The position numbers and the translations under genes were made by a program. From Pigmentiphaga humi (GTDB lineage: Bacteria; Pseudomonadota; Gammaproteobacteria; Burkholderiales; Burkholderiaceae_B): DNA of 62,670 bases. Below, piece by piece: positions 8,956 through 21,379 of the stretch; positions within the stretch are counted from its first letter, which is position 1, and each line of letters opens with the position of its first letter. The stretch covers positions 1 to 62,670 of the forward strand of contig NZ_UWPJ01000031.1 of assembly GCF_900606115.1 (NCBI RefSeq), in the 5' to 3' direction. The notes under the pieces were generated by a model, which saw nothing but the letters and a program-made list of their open reading frames with translations, did no database searches and had not been told where the DNA came from.

Positions 8956-10044
8956 ATGAAGATCGAGATCCGGCCCAGCCTGTACTTGGTAGACGGCGAG
9001 GCCAAACCCGTATCGCTGGTGCGCGGCGTGCAATTGCTGCGCGCGGTCGAGGATGCCGGCAACCTGCAGGCGGCCAGCCGCATCCTGGGCATTTCCTATC
9101 GCCATGCGTGGAATGCGCTGGCCGAGCTGGATACCCTGCTGGGCGGCCGGGTGGTGGAAAAAACGCGCGGGCGCGGCGCCGAACTGACCGAGCTGGGCCG
9201 GCGCCTGGTCGGCGCCCAGAAGCTCATCCATGCGCGGGTCGATCCGCTGTTCGACAGCATGGCGACCGAGATCGAGGCGGAATTGCGCGCGGCCGTCTCG
9301 CAAGAGCGCCATGCCCTGAAGGTCTACGCCAGCCATGGCTTCGCGATCGAGGCATTCAGCCGCGCGGCGCAGCGGCGCGGCATCGCGCTGGAGATGAGCT
9401 ACCGCGGCAGCGTCGAGGCCTTGAACGCCTTCAACCGCGGCAATTGCGACGTCGCCGGCTTCCACGTTCCCATCGGGGCGCTGGAGGGGCCGGTGCTGGC
9501 GCAGTTCTCGCGGCTGCTGCACGCCAACCACCGCATCGTCAGCCTGGCCACGAGGCGCCAGGGCATCATGGTGGCCAAGGGCAACCCCCGGCACATCTGG
9601 GGCATCCAGGATCTGATGCAGCCGGACGTGCAATTCGTCAACCGCCAGCAGGGCTCCGGCACCCGCGCCATCTTCGACCTGCTGCTGGCGCAGGCCGGTA
9701 AGTCCGGCCGCGACATCAACGGCTATGAAAACGTCGAACTGACCCACGCCGCCATCGCCGCCTACATCCTGTGCGGCAAGGCCGACGCCGGCCTGGGCGT
9801 GGAAACCGCGGCGCGCCGATTCGACCTGGACTTCGTGCCGCTGCTGAGCGAACGCTACCTGTTCGTGTGCCGGCCCGGCGTGCTGGACGATCCGCGCTTC
9901 ACGCCCGTCATGGCGCTATTGCAAAGCAGCGAGTTCCGCGCGGAGATCAATACGCTGCCGGGCTACGATGCGGTGGATACCGGGACGGTGTCGACGATGC
10001 GCGAAGCGTTTCCGCCATTCGCCGGCACTGTCCGCAAATCCTAG
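8956..10044 (+). CDS. ModE-like winged-helix regulator with periplasmic-binding-type ligand domain (FdsR-like)
   Basis: Transcription regulator of 362 aa. Residues about 20-95 are a ModE/LysR-type winged helix (RAVEDAGNLQAASRILGISY is the helix-turn-helix). Residues about 115-350 resemble the substrate-binding-protein domain of ModA/PBP-like one-component regulators, including NRQQGSGTRAIFD. Regulators of this architecture lie divergent from formate dehydrogenase operons (FdsR in Cupriavidus) and respond to formate or molybdate availability. It shares a 177-bp A/T-rich promoter region with fdsG. The ligand cannot be read from the sequence. The ATG at 8956 begins inside an A/T-rich repeat; the frame is open to the stop at 10044. 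Confidence 0.85.
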   Translation: MKIEIRPSLYLVDGEAKPVSLVRGVQLLRAVEDAGNLQAASRILGISYRHAWNALAELDTLLGGRVVEKTRGRGAELTELGRRLVGAQKLIHARVDPLFDSMATEIEAELRAAVSQERHALKVYASHGFAIEAFSRAAQRRGIALEMSYRGSVEALNAFNRGNCDVAGFHVPIGALEGPVLAQFSRLLHANHRIVSLATRRQGIMVAKGNPRHIWGIQDLMQPDVQFVNRQQGSGTRAIFDLLLAQAGKSGRDINGYENVELTHAAIAAYILCGKADAGLGVETAARRFDLDFVPLLSERYLFVCRPGVLDDPRFTPVMALLQSSEFRAEINTLPGYDAVDTGTVSTMREAFPPFAGTVRKS

Positions 10045-10089
10045 CCGGAGCGGTATGCCGTGGCGGCGGAGCGCCTTCTGCCGGGCCGC

Positions 10090-11049
10090 TCAGTTCGCCG
10101 TCACCCCCGCCGTGCCGACCATGTCCGCGTAGCGCTTCAATTCGTCCTGGATGACGCGGGCGTACGCCGCCGGCCCGTCGGCAACGACGTCCATGCCGAG
10201 TTCTTCGATTTTTTTCGACAAGGAGGGGGAGCGGGCGACGGCGGCCAGATCCGCGCCGAGTTTTTCCACGATATCGCGCGGCGTTTCGCTTCTGACCAGC
10301 AAGCCTATCGTCGCGCCGACGAGGATAGGCGGGGAGATGCCCGCTTCGCCGAACGTGGGGGCGTCGGGTTGTGCCGGAGAACGCGCAGGCGTGGCAATGG
10401 CGAGCGCACGCGCCCGGCCGGATTCGGTCAAGGGGCGCGCCCCGACCGAACTCGTGCAGACCAGATCTATTTCTTTCCCCATCATGGCCTGGACGATGTC
10501 GGCAACCGACTTGAACGGGATATGGGTCAGCTGCGTTCCGGTCCTGCTGGCAAAGATGCTTGCGCACAGATGGTGGGGGCTGCCGTTCCCGACGGATCCA
10601 TAATTGAGCTTGCCGGGTGCGCGCCTGGCGGACGAGACGAGGGCGTCCACCGAGCCGATCCCGAGGTCGGAGCGCACGTACAGCAGGAAAGGCTGGCTGA
10701 CGATCTGGGTCAGCGGTGCAAACGTCCCGGTAGGGGAATAGGGCAGCGTTTTGTTCAGGCTCGGGTTGATGGCGAGCAGTCCGTTGTCCGCAAGCAGGAT
10801 CGTGTATCCGTCCGCAGGTGCGTGCATGACGTTCTGGGCGGCGATCACGCCGCTGGCCCCGGGCTTGTTCTGGACGACCACGGGCTGCCCGATTCTTTCG
10901 GCCAGCCCTTCCGCAAGCAGGCGGGCCACGAGATTGGGCGTGCCGCCTGCGCCGAAGGGGACGACTATCGTGAGGGGCCTTGAAGGAAAGTCCGCCCCAG
11001 CGGCGGCGAGCGGCATGAGGAAGCCCAGGAGCGCGATCCGAATTTTCAT
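10090..11049 (-). CDS. Bug-family periplasmic binding protein (TTT substrate-binding)
   Basis: Secreted solute-binding protein of 319 aa. It has a short signal peptide (hydrophobic IALLGFLMPLAAAGA, cleavage near residue 19), then the family's PSRPLTIVVPFGAGGTPNLVAR opening and the QPVVVQNKPGASG ligand-binding loop. Family members bind carboxylates, amino acids or aromatic acids. It follows the M24-family gene by 51 bases on the same strand, so the pair is probably one operon serving uptake and hydrolysis of one compound. No TctA or TctB membrane gene is nearby. The start is supported by AGGGA 7 bases upstream. Confidence 0.93.
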   Translation of the reverse strand: MKIRIALLGFLMPLAAAGADFPSRPLTIVVPFGAGGTPNLVARLLAEGLAERIGQPVVVQNKPGASGVIAAQNVMHAPADGYTILLADNGLLAINPSLNKTLPYSPTGTFAPLTQIVSQPFLLYVRSDLGIGSVDALVSSARRAPGKLNYGSVGNGSPHHLCASIFASRTGTQLTHIPFKSVADIVQAMMGKEIDLVCTSSVGARPLTESGRARALAIATPARSPAQPDAPTFGEAGISPPILVGATIGLLVRSETPRDIVEKLGADLAAVARSPSLSKKIEELGMDVVADGPAAYARVIQDELKRYADMVGTAGVTAN

Positions 11050-11100
11050 GGTGGTATCCCTGTGGTACCGGATGGTCGAGCCGAGACGCGCCGGCAGGCG

Positions 11101-12291
11101 CTAGCTCAGTTCGAAGATCTTCTGCGGAGTCTCGTGCAGGCGTTCGGCGCCGTGCGGCCGGATGAGGAAGTTGTCGCACGTCCAGCTATAAACGGACGGC
11201 GTGGCATAGGTGGGGTGGACGACGATGTTCATGTCCGGCGCCACCAGCATCGTGTCGTCGTCCCGCAAGGTCGGCCGCTCGACCAGATCGTAGCCTTGTC
11301 CGTGGCAGAACAGCCGCGCTTCTTCCGGCCGTCCGCGGCCGCGCATGTAGGCGTTGTGTTCGCTCCAGATGCCGGCCGGGCTGGCGCCGGGCGTGAGCCG
11401 AGCAGCCGTTGCCTCTTGCGCGGCCACGGCGATTCCGTACTCGTCCAGCAATTCCGTCGAAGCCTTTCCCAGCACGCAGGTGCGGCCGAGTTCGGTGTAA
11501 TAGCCGCCCATGCCGTTGACCTCGATCAGCATCGTGAATTGATCGCCTTGCCGCAGCACGCGGTTCTGCAAATGGCGATGTCCCTTGACGGCGGCCTGGC
11601 CGAGCGGGGCGGAGCCCGACAGGATGAGCCCGTCCGTGCTGCCGCGGAGCTGGCACTGGCGGTAGGCGTGAGTCGTGATCTCGTATTCACGCAGGCCGGG
11701 GCGTATGAAGTTCAGGACATCCAGCCAGACTTCGTCCTGGAGCCGCGCCGACTGGCGGATCAACGAGATTTCTTCCTCGCTCTTGATCGCTTTCAGCCGG
11801 TCGACCAGGTCGGATGCATTGACGAATTCGGCTCCGGGGAGCCGGCGCTGGATGTGGGCGCCGAAGCTGTAGCGCATCGTGCCCTGGCCGACCAGCCCGA
11901 TACGTTCGTGACGAACCGACGACAGCGCCTCTACGGCCAGTTCTCCGTCGATATGGTCGGTATTGCAGTCCGCGATCGAGTAGGGAGAAGTCAACACCTG
12001 GCCGACGCCCCGGTAGAGGCTGCCCGGTGCCGGCGTCCGGCGCCCGTGTCTGGCGCCGGACGTGATGAACGTCATAGGCTCGTCAACCGGGAAAATGACG
12101 GTGGACGGGCCGTCGAATTTCGCGGCCACGTCCGTGAACCACCTGATATAGCCGCCTTTGAACTCATTGCTGTTCTGCATGACCAGGACGTCTATCCCGT
12201 GCGCTTTCATCTGCGCACGGACGGCCTGCCAGCGGCGTTCCAATTCGGTATCGGATATACGGAAAACCAGTCGTTCTTCCAGCATGGGCAT
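11101..12291 (-). CDS. M24-family protein, creatinase-like (metal ligands replaced)
   Basis: 396-aa protein with a creatinase/prolidase N-terminal domain (about residues 10-160) and a pita-bread M24 domain (about 170-390). In metal-dependent M24 peptidases the first ligands are aspartates in ID-x-G and D-I-T-R-T; here these positions read IEVNG (E257) and TELGRT (E267). This glutamate pattern resembles metal-free creatinase, so a C-N hydrolase acting on a small guanidino or amide substrate is more likely than an Xaa-Pro aminopeptidase. CHGQGYD supplies a conserved histidine. It is first gene of an operon with a Bug receptor and divergent from a LysR gene. The substrate is unknown. Confidence 0.82.
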   Translation of the reverse strand: MPMLEERLVFRISDTELERRWQAVRAQMKAHGIDVLVMQNSNEFKGGYIRWFTDVAAKFDGPSTVIFPVDEPMTFITSGARHGRRTPAPGSLYRGVGQVLTSPYSIADCNTDHIDGELAVEALSSVRHERIGLVGQGTMRYSFGAHIQRRLPGAEFVNASDLVDRLKAIKSEEEISLIRQSARLQDEVWLDVLNFIRPGLREYEITTHAYRQCQLRGSTDGLILSGSAPLGQAAVKGHRHLQNRVLRQGDQFTMLIEVNGMGGYYTELGRTCVLGKASTELLDEYGIAVAAQEATAARLTPGASPAGIWSEHNAYMRGRGRPEEARLFCHGQGYDLVERPTLRDDDTMLVAPDMNIVVHPTYATPSVYSWTCDNFLIRPHGAERLHETPQKIFELS

Positions 12292-12425
12292 CCCTATTCA
12301 GTGGCCGGACTCGTCCTATCATGGCGGAACCCGCCTTTCCGCCTGCGGCGGGGAGTCGGCGAGACCGTGCCGGTATGCTATCGAGCGGATGCACTGCGCA
12401 GAACAGCGATTTCCTATTAATAGTC

Positions 12426-13364
12426 ATGAAAAAAACGATGACTCGTTTTCCGGATGTGGGAGAGCTGCGGGCCATCCTGGCCGTGATGAAGCTGGGTTCG
12501 CTGACGAAGGCCGCCACGCACCTGGGAACCACGCAATCCACGCTGAGCTATCTGCTCGAACGGCTTCGGCTGCGGATGGGCGATCCCTTGTTCGTGCGCG
12601 TAGGCAATCGCATGGAGCCCACGCCTTATGCCGAGCGGCTCGCCGAGTCCGCGGAGCACATCCTGGCGTTCATGGAGGCGGAGTTCGATCGCATCGAACA
12701 GTTCGACCCCTCCACCACGGCTCGTGAATTCCACGTGGTATTGACCGAGATCGGCGCGGTGACCATGCTGCCTGCGATCGTCAAGCAGTTGGCCCAGCTG
12801 GCTCCATGCGCTTCCCTGGTCCCCTCGTACCCACGGGCCGTCGATCTGGAGCAGGCGCTGTCGGACAAGACGGTCGATCTGGTGATTGGCAACCATCGCG
12901 AGCTGGCGGGGGATCACTTGTTCAGGCAATTGCTGTTCCGGCGCAGCTATGTCTGCATCGCCAGCAGGGAGCATCCCGCTATCGGAGAGCGCCTCTCTCT
13001 TGCCGAGTTCGCCGCTGCGCCTCAGGTGAGGAACTTCGTCGCCCCGCAAGCCTTCAGGTGGATGCAGGCCCACATGCAGCAGCAAAACCTGGAAATGAAC
13101 GTGCAGATGGTCCTGGAGCACGCCACTGCGGTTCCATTCCTCGTCGGTGCGTCCAACATGATCGCGCTCGTTTCCGGCGAACTCTACGAGCTGTTCGGGG
13201 CGGTCGCCAACATCAAGATCGTCGCATTGCCCGTCGAATTGCCGGAAGGGCAGATTTGCCAATACTGGCATCCGGCCATGAACAGAGATCCCGCCGTCAC
13301 TTTCCTGCGCGGAATGGTGCATAGGCTTTTTTCATCGCCGGACCGGCAATCGATATTTTCATGA
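12426..13364 (+). CDS. LysR-family transcriptional regulator
   Basis: LysR-type regulator of 312 aa from the ATG at 12426 (a second ATG lies at 12438). The N-terminal winged helix covers about residues 10-70 with the helix-turn-helix GSLTKAATHLGTTQSTLSYL. The rest is the two-lobed effector domain, including a VIGNH motif. It is divergent from the creatinase-like/Bug operon across about 135 bp and is followed by a D-2-hydroxyacid dehydrogenase after 81 bases, so it probably controls one or both. No clear ribosome binding site precedes the ATG, which leaves the start uncertain by a few codons. Confidence 0.88.
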   Translation: MKKTMTRFPDVGELRAILAVMKLGSLTKAATHLGTTQSTLSYLLERLRLRMGDPLFVRVGNRMEPTPYAERLAESAEHILAFMEAEFDRIEQFDPSTTAREFHVVLTEIGAVTMLPAIVKQLAQLAPCASLVPSYPRAVDLEQALSDKTVDLVIGNHRELAGDHLFRQLLFRRSYVCIASREHPAIGERLSLAEFAAAPQVRNFVAPQAFRWMQAHMQQQNLEMNVQMVLEHATAVPFLVGASNMIALVSGELYELFGAVANIKIVALPVELPEGQICQYWHPAMNRDPAVTFLRGMVHRLFSSPDRQSIFS

Positions 13365-13445
13365 CCGCAAACGGAGGTCTGGCGTTCGCAAGGCCGTACC
13401 GGGCGCGTAGACTCGGCTCTCCAGCGACTGAAAATCGGGTTGGGC

Positions 13446-14429
13446 ATGCGAGCACATTCATCGAGGCGTTCCGGCGATGGGGAAATCGTCGTCTGCGACA
13501 AGGACGCCGAGTTCTATTGTTCGGAATTGGGCAACGCGTATGCGCAGTTGCGTTTTCGGCCGCTCGTGCCGCCTGTCGCAGAGGAGCAGGACTTCGGACG
13601 CTGCGAGGCCCTCGTGTCGTTCGGCAATAGTCTCCCGGACCGGTTGTTCCAGCGCGCGCCCCGGCTGCGCTGGGTGCAGATGCTGGGCGCCGGAACGGAC
13701 AGGATCATGTCGCTGCCGGGATTGCCGCCTTCGCTCTGGGTCAGCTCCGCCAGCGGCATCCACGGCCCCATGCTGGCGGAGATGGTGGTCTACCTGATGC
13801 TTGCCTTGGCCAGGCGTGGCAAGACGCTTTTTCAGAACCAGGCGCAAGGAGTCTGGAAGCGCGAGGAGGGCATGCTGCTGTGCGGGAAAAATGTGCTGGT
13901 GGCGGGAACCGGCGCATCCGGCATGCACATACGCAGGCTATGCGAGGCGCTGGGCATGTGCGTCGTCGCCGCGAGCGGCGCGCCGCGCCCGGTCGAGCAT
14001 GCCGAGGCATGCATCGCCATGCAGGAAATCGACGGCCATCTGGCCGACGTCGATTTCCTCGTCCTGGCGACGCCTTATTCGGACCGGACCCGGGGATTGA
14101 TCGGCCCGGCTTCGTTCTCGGCCATGAAGCGGAGCGCCTATCTGGTCAACGTATCGCGCGGCGGCATCGTCGATGAAGGGGCGCTGGTTGAAGCCCTGGA
14201 CCGGGAGCGTATCGCGGGAGCCGCCCTGGACGTTTTCCAGCAGGAACCGCTGCCGCGGGAGCACGCGCTCTGGCGGCATCCCCGGGTTCTGGCCACTCCC
14301 CATGTGGCCGGCCTGGTGCGGGAGTATCCGATGCTCGTGCTCCCCCTGCTCAAGCACAACGTGGGTTGCTTTGCGCGTGGCGACGCATCTGGGCTAAGAA
14401 ACCTCGTCAAGCTCGGCGAGCCATGCTGA
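13446..14429 (+). CDS. D-2-hydroxyacid dehydrogenase family protein
   Basis: NAD(P)-dependent oxidoreductase of 327 aa, interconverting a 2-hydroxy acid and a 2-oxo acid in the cytosol. The Rossmann motif GTGASG lies near residue 155. The catalytic arginine is in NVSRGGIVDE, the acidic residue near AALDVFQQEPL and the catalytic histidine in ATPHVAG. The length fits the GyaR/PdxB-like superfamily. A TTG at 13440 could also be the start, two codons earlier. The gene lies downstream of a LysR regulator and convergent with the glutamate-synthase-like gene. The substrate is not evident; context links it to the adjacent creatinase-like/Bug locus. Confidence 0.88.
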   Translation: MRAHSSRRSGDGEIVVCDKDAEFYCSELGNAYAQLRFRPLVPPVAEEQDFGRCEALVSFGNSLPDRLFQRAPRLRWVQMLGAGTDRIMSLPGLPPSLWVSSASGIHGPMLAEMVVYLMLALARRGKTLFQNQAQGVWKREEGMLLCGKNVLVAGTGASGMHIRRLCEALGMCVVAASGAPRPVEHAEACIAMQEIDGHLADVDFLVLATPYSDRTRGLIGPASFSAMKRSAYLVNVSRGGIVDEGALVEALDRERIAGAALDVFQQEPLPREHALWRHPRVLATPHVAGLVREYPMLVLPLLKHNVGCFARGDASGLRNLVKLGEPC

Positions 14430-14459
14430 AGTTTTGCCGATGGGCAGGCCGGGCGGCGT

Positions 14460-18265
<3,806 letters not shown>

Positions 18266-18321
18266 TAGAGGCATGGAACCAGAACGCGGCTCGAGCATCG
18301 AAGTCGTTGGCATCCCTGCCT

Positions 18322-18349
18322 GACCGGGCCGTTTCCGCCCGGTCTTTTT
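18322..18349 (+). terminator. Rho-independent terminator after purB
   Basis: GACCGGGC (18322-18329) pairs with GCCCGGTC (18337-18344) around a 7-base loop, followed by TTTTT. It lies between purB and the cytochrome gene. Confidence 0.88.
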
Positions 18350-18377
18350 CCAGCCCGCCCCTCGAGGAGAGTCCCCG

Positions 18378-18836
18378 ATGAAGAGACTTCTGCACGTTTT
18401 GTCCGTCGCCTGTATCGCCGTCGCTCCGATGCTGCTGCCCGCCACCGCGGCCGCCCAGTTCGCCAAACCCGAAGACGCAGTCAAGTACCGCCAGTCGGTG
18501 CTCACTGTCATGTCCAACCACTTCGGCCGCCTCGCGCCCGTGGTGCGTGGGCAGCAGCCCTACGATCCGGCCCAGGTGAAGGCCGACGTGGCCTTGGTCG
18601 CGACGCTGTCCAAGCTGCCGTGGAGCGCGTTCGGCCCGGGCACGGAAGGCGGCGGGGCCCGGCCGGCGGTCTGGGCCGACAATGCCAAGTTCAAGCAGGG
18701 CCAGGAACGTCTGCATGCGGATATCGCCAAGCTGGTGGCGGCGGCCGATGCCGGCGATCTGGCGCAGGTGCGTACCGCCTACGGCGCCGTCGGCGCGAGC
18801 TGCAAGGCCTGCCACGACAATTTCCGCAACCGGTAA
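18378..18836 (+). CDS. Cytochrome c' (c556-like)
   Basis: Periplasmic monohaem cytochrome of 152 aa. It has a signal peptide (hydrophobic to about residue 25, cleavage after ATAAAQ or just before), a four-helix-bundle body and a C-terminal haem site CKACH at residues 142-146, the class II cytochrome arrangement. Members bind or buffer NO and CO or shuttle electrons, often next to a cytochrome b561, and one is encoded about 1.7 kb downstream. GAGGAGA stands just before the ATG. It has its own terminator. Confidence 0.92.
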   Translation: MKRLLHVLSVACIAVAPMLLPATAAAQFAKPEDAVKYRQSVLTVMSNHFGRLAPVVRGQQPYDPAQVKADVALVATLSKLPWSAFGPGTEGGGARPAVWADNAKFKQGQERLHADIAKLVAAADAGDLAQVRTAYGAVGASCKACHDNFRNR

Positions 18837-18879
18837 TCGTTGGAAATAGGTTTTGGGCGCCGACAAGCCCGTTGTTTCA

Positions 18880-18908
18880 AAAAAAGCCAGGCAGTCCCTG
18901 GCTTTTTT
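18880..18908 (+). terminator. Rho-independent terminator after cytochrome c'
   Basis: The stem AAAAAAGCCAGG (18880-18891) pairs with CCTGGCTTTTTT (18897-18908). The A and T tracts at both ends would allow it to act in either direction. Confidence 0.9.
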
Positions 18909-18960
18909 CCTGTGCCGGCGGTCGAATACACGTGTATTCCTGATAAATGGGGGGCCCGTC

Positions 18961-20490
18961 ATGGCTTCCGTATCGAAAATCGCCTTGTGCGTGGCCGCCG
19001 CCTTCGCCACCGTGGCCGGCATGCCCATTTCCGCCCTGGCCCAGGCCACCGCGGTGTCGACGCGCAGCAGCAGCGTCGCGCAGACGGCGGAGCTGGAACA
19101 ACTGGTGGCGCCCATCGCCCTCTATCCCGATGCGCTGCTTTCGCAGGTCCTGATGGCCTCCACCTATCCCCTGGAGGTGGTCGAGGCCGCGCGCTGGCAG
19201 AAAAGCCATCCCGATCTCCAGGGTGCGGCGCTCGAAGCCGCGCTGCAGGGCGAGGACTGGGATCCCAGCATCAAGTCGCTGGTGGCGTTTCCCAACGTGC
19301 TGGACATGATGAACGACCGCCTGAGCTGGACTTCCCGCCTGGGCGACGTTTTCCTGGTCCAGCAGACCGAATTGATGGATCAGGTCCAGGTCCTGCGCGC
19401 GCGGGCCCAGGCCGCTGGCAACCTGAGTTCCGGCGCGGAGCAGACGGTGACCGTCGTGCCGTCGCGGCCGAGCACGGTCATCCGCATCGAACCGACCCGG
19501 CCCGAATACGTCTACGTGCCGGTCTACAACCCGCTGGCGGTCTACGGCCCGTGGCTGTATCCGGCCTACGTGCCGTTCTACTGGTACCCGTCGGGCTATT
19601 ACGGCGCCGGCCTGGTGTTCTCGTTCGGCGCCGGACTGGTCATCGGCCATGCCTTGTGGGGCGGCTACGATTGGCACAGCCATCGCGTCAACGTCGTCAA
19701 CGTCTACAACTACAACCGTTTCAACGGCACCCGTTTCTCGCGGGTGGACTGGGCGCACGACCCCTATCACCGCCGCAACGTCGGCTACGGCATGCCCGCC
19801 GGCCCGGGGCGGCCGTTCCACGCCGACACGGGCGGCCGCTTCGCCGCGCGCGAAGCCTTTCGCCCGCAGGCCGACGCCTGGCGCCGGGACTTGCCCAGGG
19901 TCGATCGCGCCACCTTGCGCGACCGTGGCGGGCCTGGGTTCGGCGACCGTTCGTTCGCGGGCAGTCCGCCTGCGCGCGGCGGTGACCGCGGCGCCTCGCC
20001 GGGAGCTTGGGCCGGCGCCGGCCAGGGGAACGACAGGCCTGACCGGGGCGGTCCCGGCGCGGGCGGGTCTGCGCCTGGCGGCAGCCGGCCTGGCAATGCG
20101 ATAGGCACGGGCGGACGTCCCGACGGCGGCCAGCCGGGATCGGTGCGCGGCGCCGATACGCCAAGGTGGTCGGGTGCGGGCACGCCCGGCATGCGCGGCA
20201 GCGAGCGCAGCCCCGGGACGCCGTCGCCCGGCGCGGGCAACTGGAATGGCGGCCGGGGCAGTGCGCCGTCGGGCAATTTCGGCGGCACGCGCGCCGAATC
20301 GGGAGCGGGCCGCAACTGGAGCGGCGGCATGCCGCAAGCGCAGGGCGGGCGTGAATTCGGCGGCAGGATGGAAGGCAGCCGCGGCGGCTTTCGTGCCGGC
20401 GGCGGTGGCGGGGGAAGCCGCGGCGGCAGCGTGGGCATGGCGGGCGGCGGAGGCGGCGGGGGCGGCCATCACGGCGGCCGCGTCAACTGA
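18961..20490 (+). CDS. DUF3300 domain protein with glycine-rich tail
   Basis: Exported protein of 509 aa. A signal peptide (to about residue 27, ALAQA) is followed by the DUF3300 domain (about residues 40-260), recognisable from LVAPIALYPDALLSQVLMAS, the RPEYVYVPVYNP segment and the tyrosine/tryptophan-rich stretch near 195-215. The rest, about 235 residues, is low-complexity Gly/Arg/Ser/Pro and ends in a poly-glycine run and GGHHGGRVN. It is probably periplasmic or outer-membrane associated; no function is known for the family. The ATG at 18961 gives a clean signal peptide. It sits between two cytochrome genes but after a terminator, so it has its own promoter. Confidence 0.85.
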   Translation: MASVSKIALCVAAAFATVAGMPISALAQATAVSTRSSSVAQTAELEQLVAPIALYPDALLSQVLMASTYPLEVVEAARWQKSHPDLQGAALEAALQGEDWDPSIKSLVAFPNVLDMMNDRLSWTSRLGDVFLVQQTELMDQVQVLRARAQAAGNLSSGAEQTVTVVPSRPSTVIRIEPTRPEYVYVPVYNPLAVYGPWLYPAYVPFYWYPSGYYGAGLVFSFGAGLVIGHALWGGYDWHSHRVNVVNVYNYNRFNGTRFSRVDWAHDPYHRRNVGYGMPAGPGRPFHADTGGRFAAREAFRPQADAWRRDLPRVDRATLRDRGGPGFGDRSFAGSPPARGGDRGASPGAWAGAGQGNDRPDRGGPGAGGSAPGGSRPGNAIGTGGRPDGGQPGSVRGADTPRWSGAGTPGMRGSERSPGTPSPGAGNWNGGRGSAPSGNFGGTRAESGAGRNWSGGMPQAQGGREFGGRMEGSRGGFRAGGGGGGSRGGSVGMAGGGGGGGGHHGGRVN

Positions 20491-20523
20491 GGCGGGCGGC
20501 CGCGCCAGCCTCGCACGCAGAAC

Positions 20524-21204
20524 TCAGAAGCCGGCCGGGCGCAGCGAAACGATGCCGTAGACCACGGCCGCGGCAATGAGGGCGATCACGAGGGCCAGCG
20601 CCCAGGTGCCGGCGCCTTCGCGTATCGGCTGCGCATCGGCTGGAAATTCGTCGGCCGGCGCGTTGCCGGTCACCATGGCGCCTATCAGTTTCTGCTTCTT
20701 CACCAGGCGATACCAGAGCACGGCGGCGATGTGCAGCCCCAGCAGAATCAGGATCGGCAATTCATCGAGCTTGTGCAGCCGGGTGAGCTGATCGGACAAC
20801 CGGGTATCGACCAGAGCGGCCAGCGGCCCTTGCATGAAAATTTCGTCGTTGGCGAACAGCCCGGTCACTGCCTGATAGCCCAGCAGCAGGATCATCGCAA
20901 TCACCGAGAGCGCGCCCAGCGGATTGTGGCCCGGCGTGCGCGGCAGCCTGCCTCGCAGGTAGCCGAGGACGGAGCCGGGGCCGCGCACGAAACGGCTGAA
21001 GCGCGCATTGGCGCTGCCCACCAGGCCCCAGACGATGCGAAACAGGATCAGGCCCAGCACCGAATAGCCGAACAGCATGTGGTACTCGGCCCAGAGGCCG
21101 CCCGCCTTGATGGTGGCGAACGCGCCGATCACACAGGCCACGAGCAGCCAGTGGAAGAGACGGGTGGGAAGATCCCAGACGCGGATTTTCTTCGGAGCGG
21201 ACAT
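20524..21204 (-). CDS. Cytochrome b561 family protein
   Basis: Inner-membrane dihaem b-type cytochrome of 226 aa. It begins with the family phrase KIRVWDLPTRLFHWLLV (His near residue 18 as haem ligand). It has four main hydrophobic helices, further histidines (H45 in YHMLFG, and LHKLDELPILILLGLH in helix 4), and a fifth C-terminal hydrophobic segment after a polar linker. Such proteins receive electrons for periplasmic cytochromes, and the nearby cytochrome c' gene is a plausible partner. The ATG at 21204 was chosen by homology-like N-terminus; upstream in-frame sequence is basic and not protein-like. Confidence 0.9.
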   Translation of the reverse strand: MSAPKKIRVWDLPTRLFHWLLVACVIGAFATIKAGGLWAEYHMLFGYSVLGLILFRIVWGLVGSANARFSRFVRGPGSVLGYLRGRLPRTPGHNPLGALSVIAMILLLGYQAVTGLFANDEIFMQGPLAALVDTRLSDQLTRLHKLDELPILILLGLHIAAVLWYRLVKKQKLIGAMVTGNAPADEFPADAQPIREGAGTWALALVIALIAAAVVYGIVSLRPAGF

Positions 21205-21379
21205 GGCGTCATCGGCAGTTTGCGGAGCCCTTATTGTGCCATCGCGCTCGTCGCCGCCGAGAGCGACAGCATCGGCGCCCAGACCGCGCATCTGAGCGAT
21301 TGGTCCCGCAGCGTTCGTGCTTGAACAGGAAATCCGGCGCTTCCGGATCGCCTGAGCAGCCACGGCAGGTTAGCGCGAT

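Noticed and set aside
14430-14459. Bidirectional terminator between the hydroxyacid dehydrogenase and glutamate-synthase-like genes
   Set aside because: The 30-base gap shows no convincing stem-loop with a T tract on either strand.
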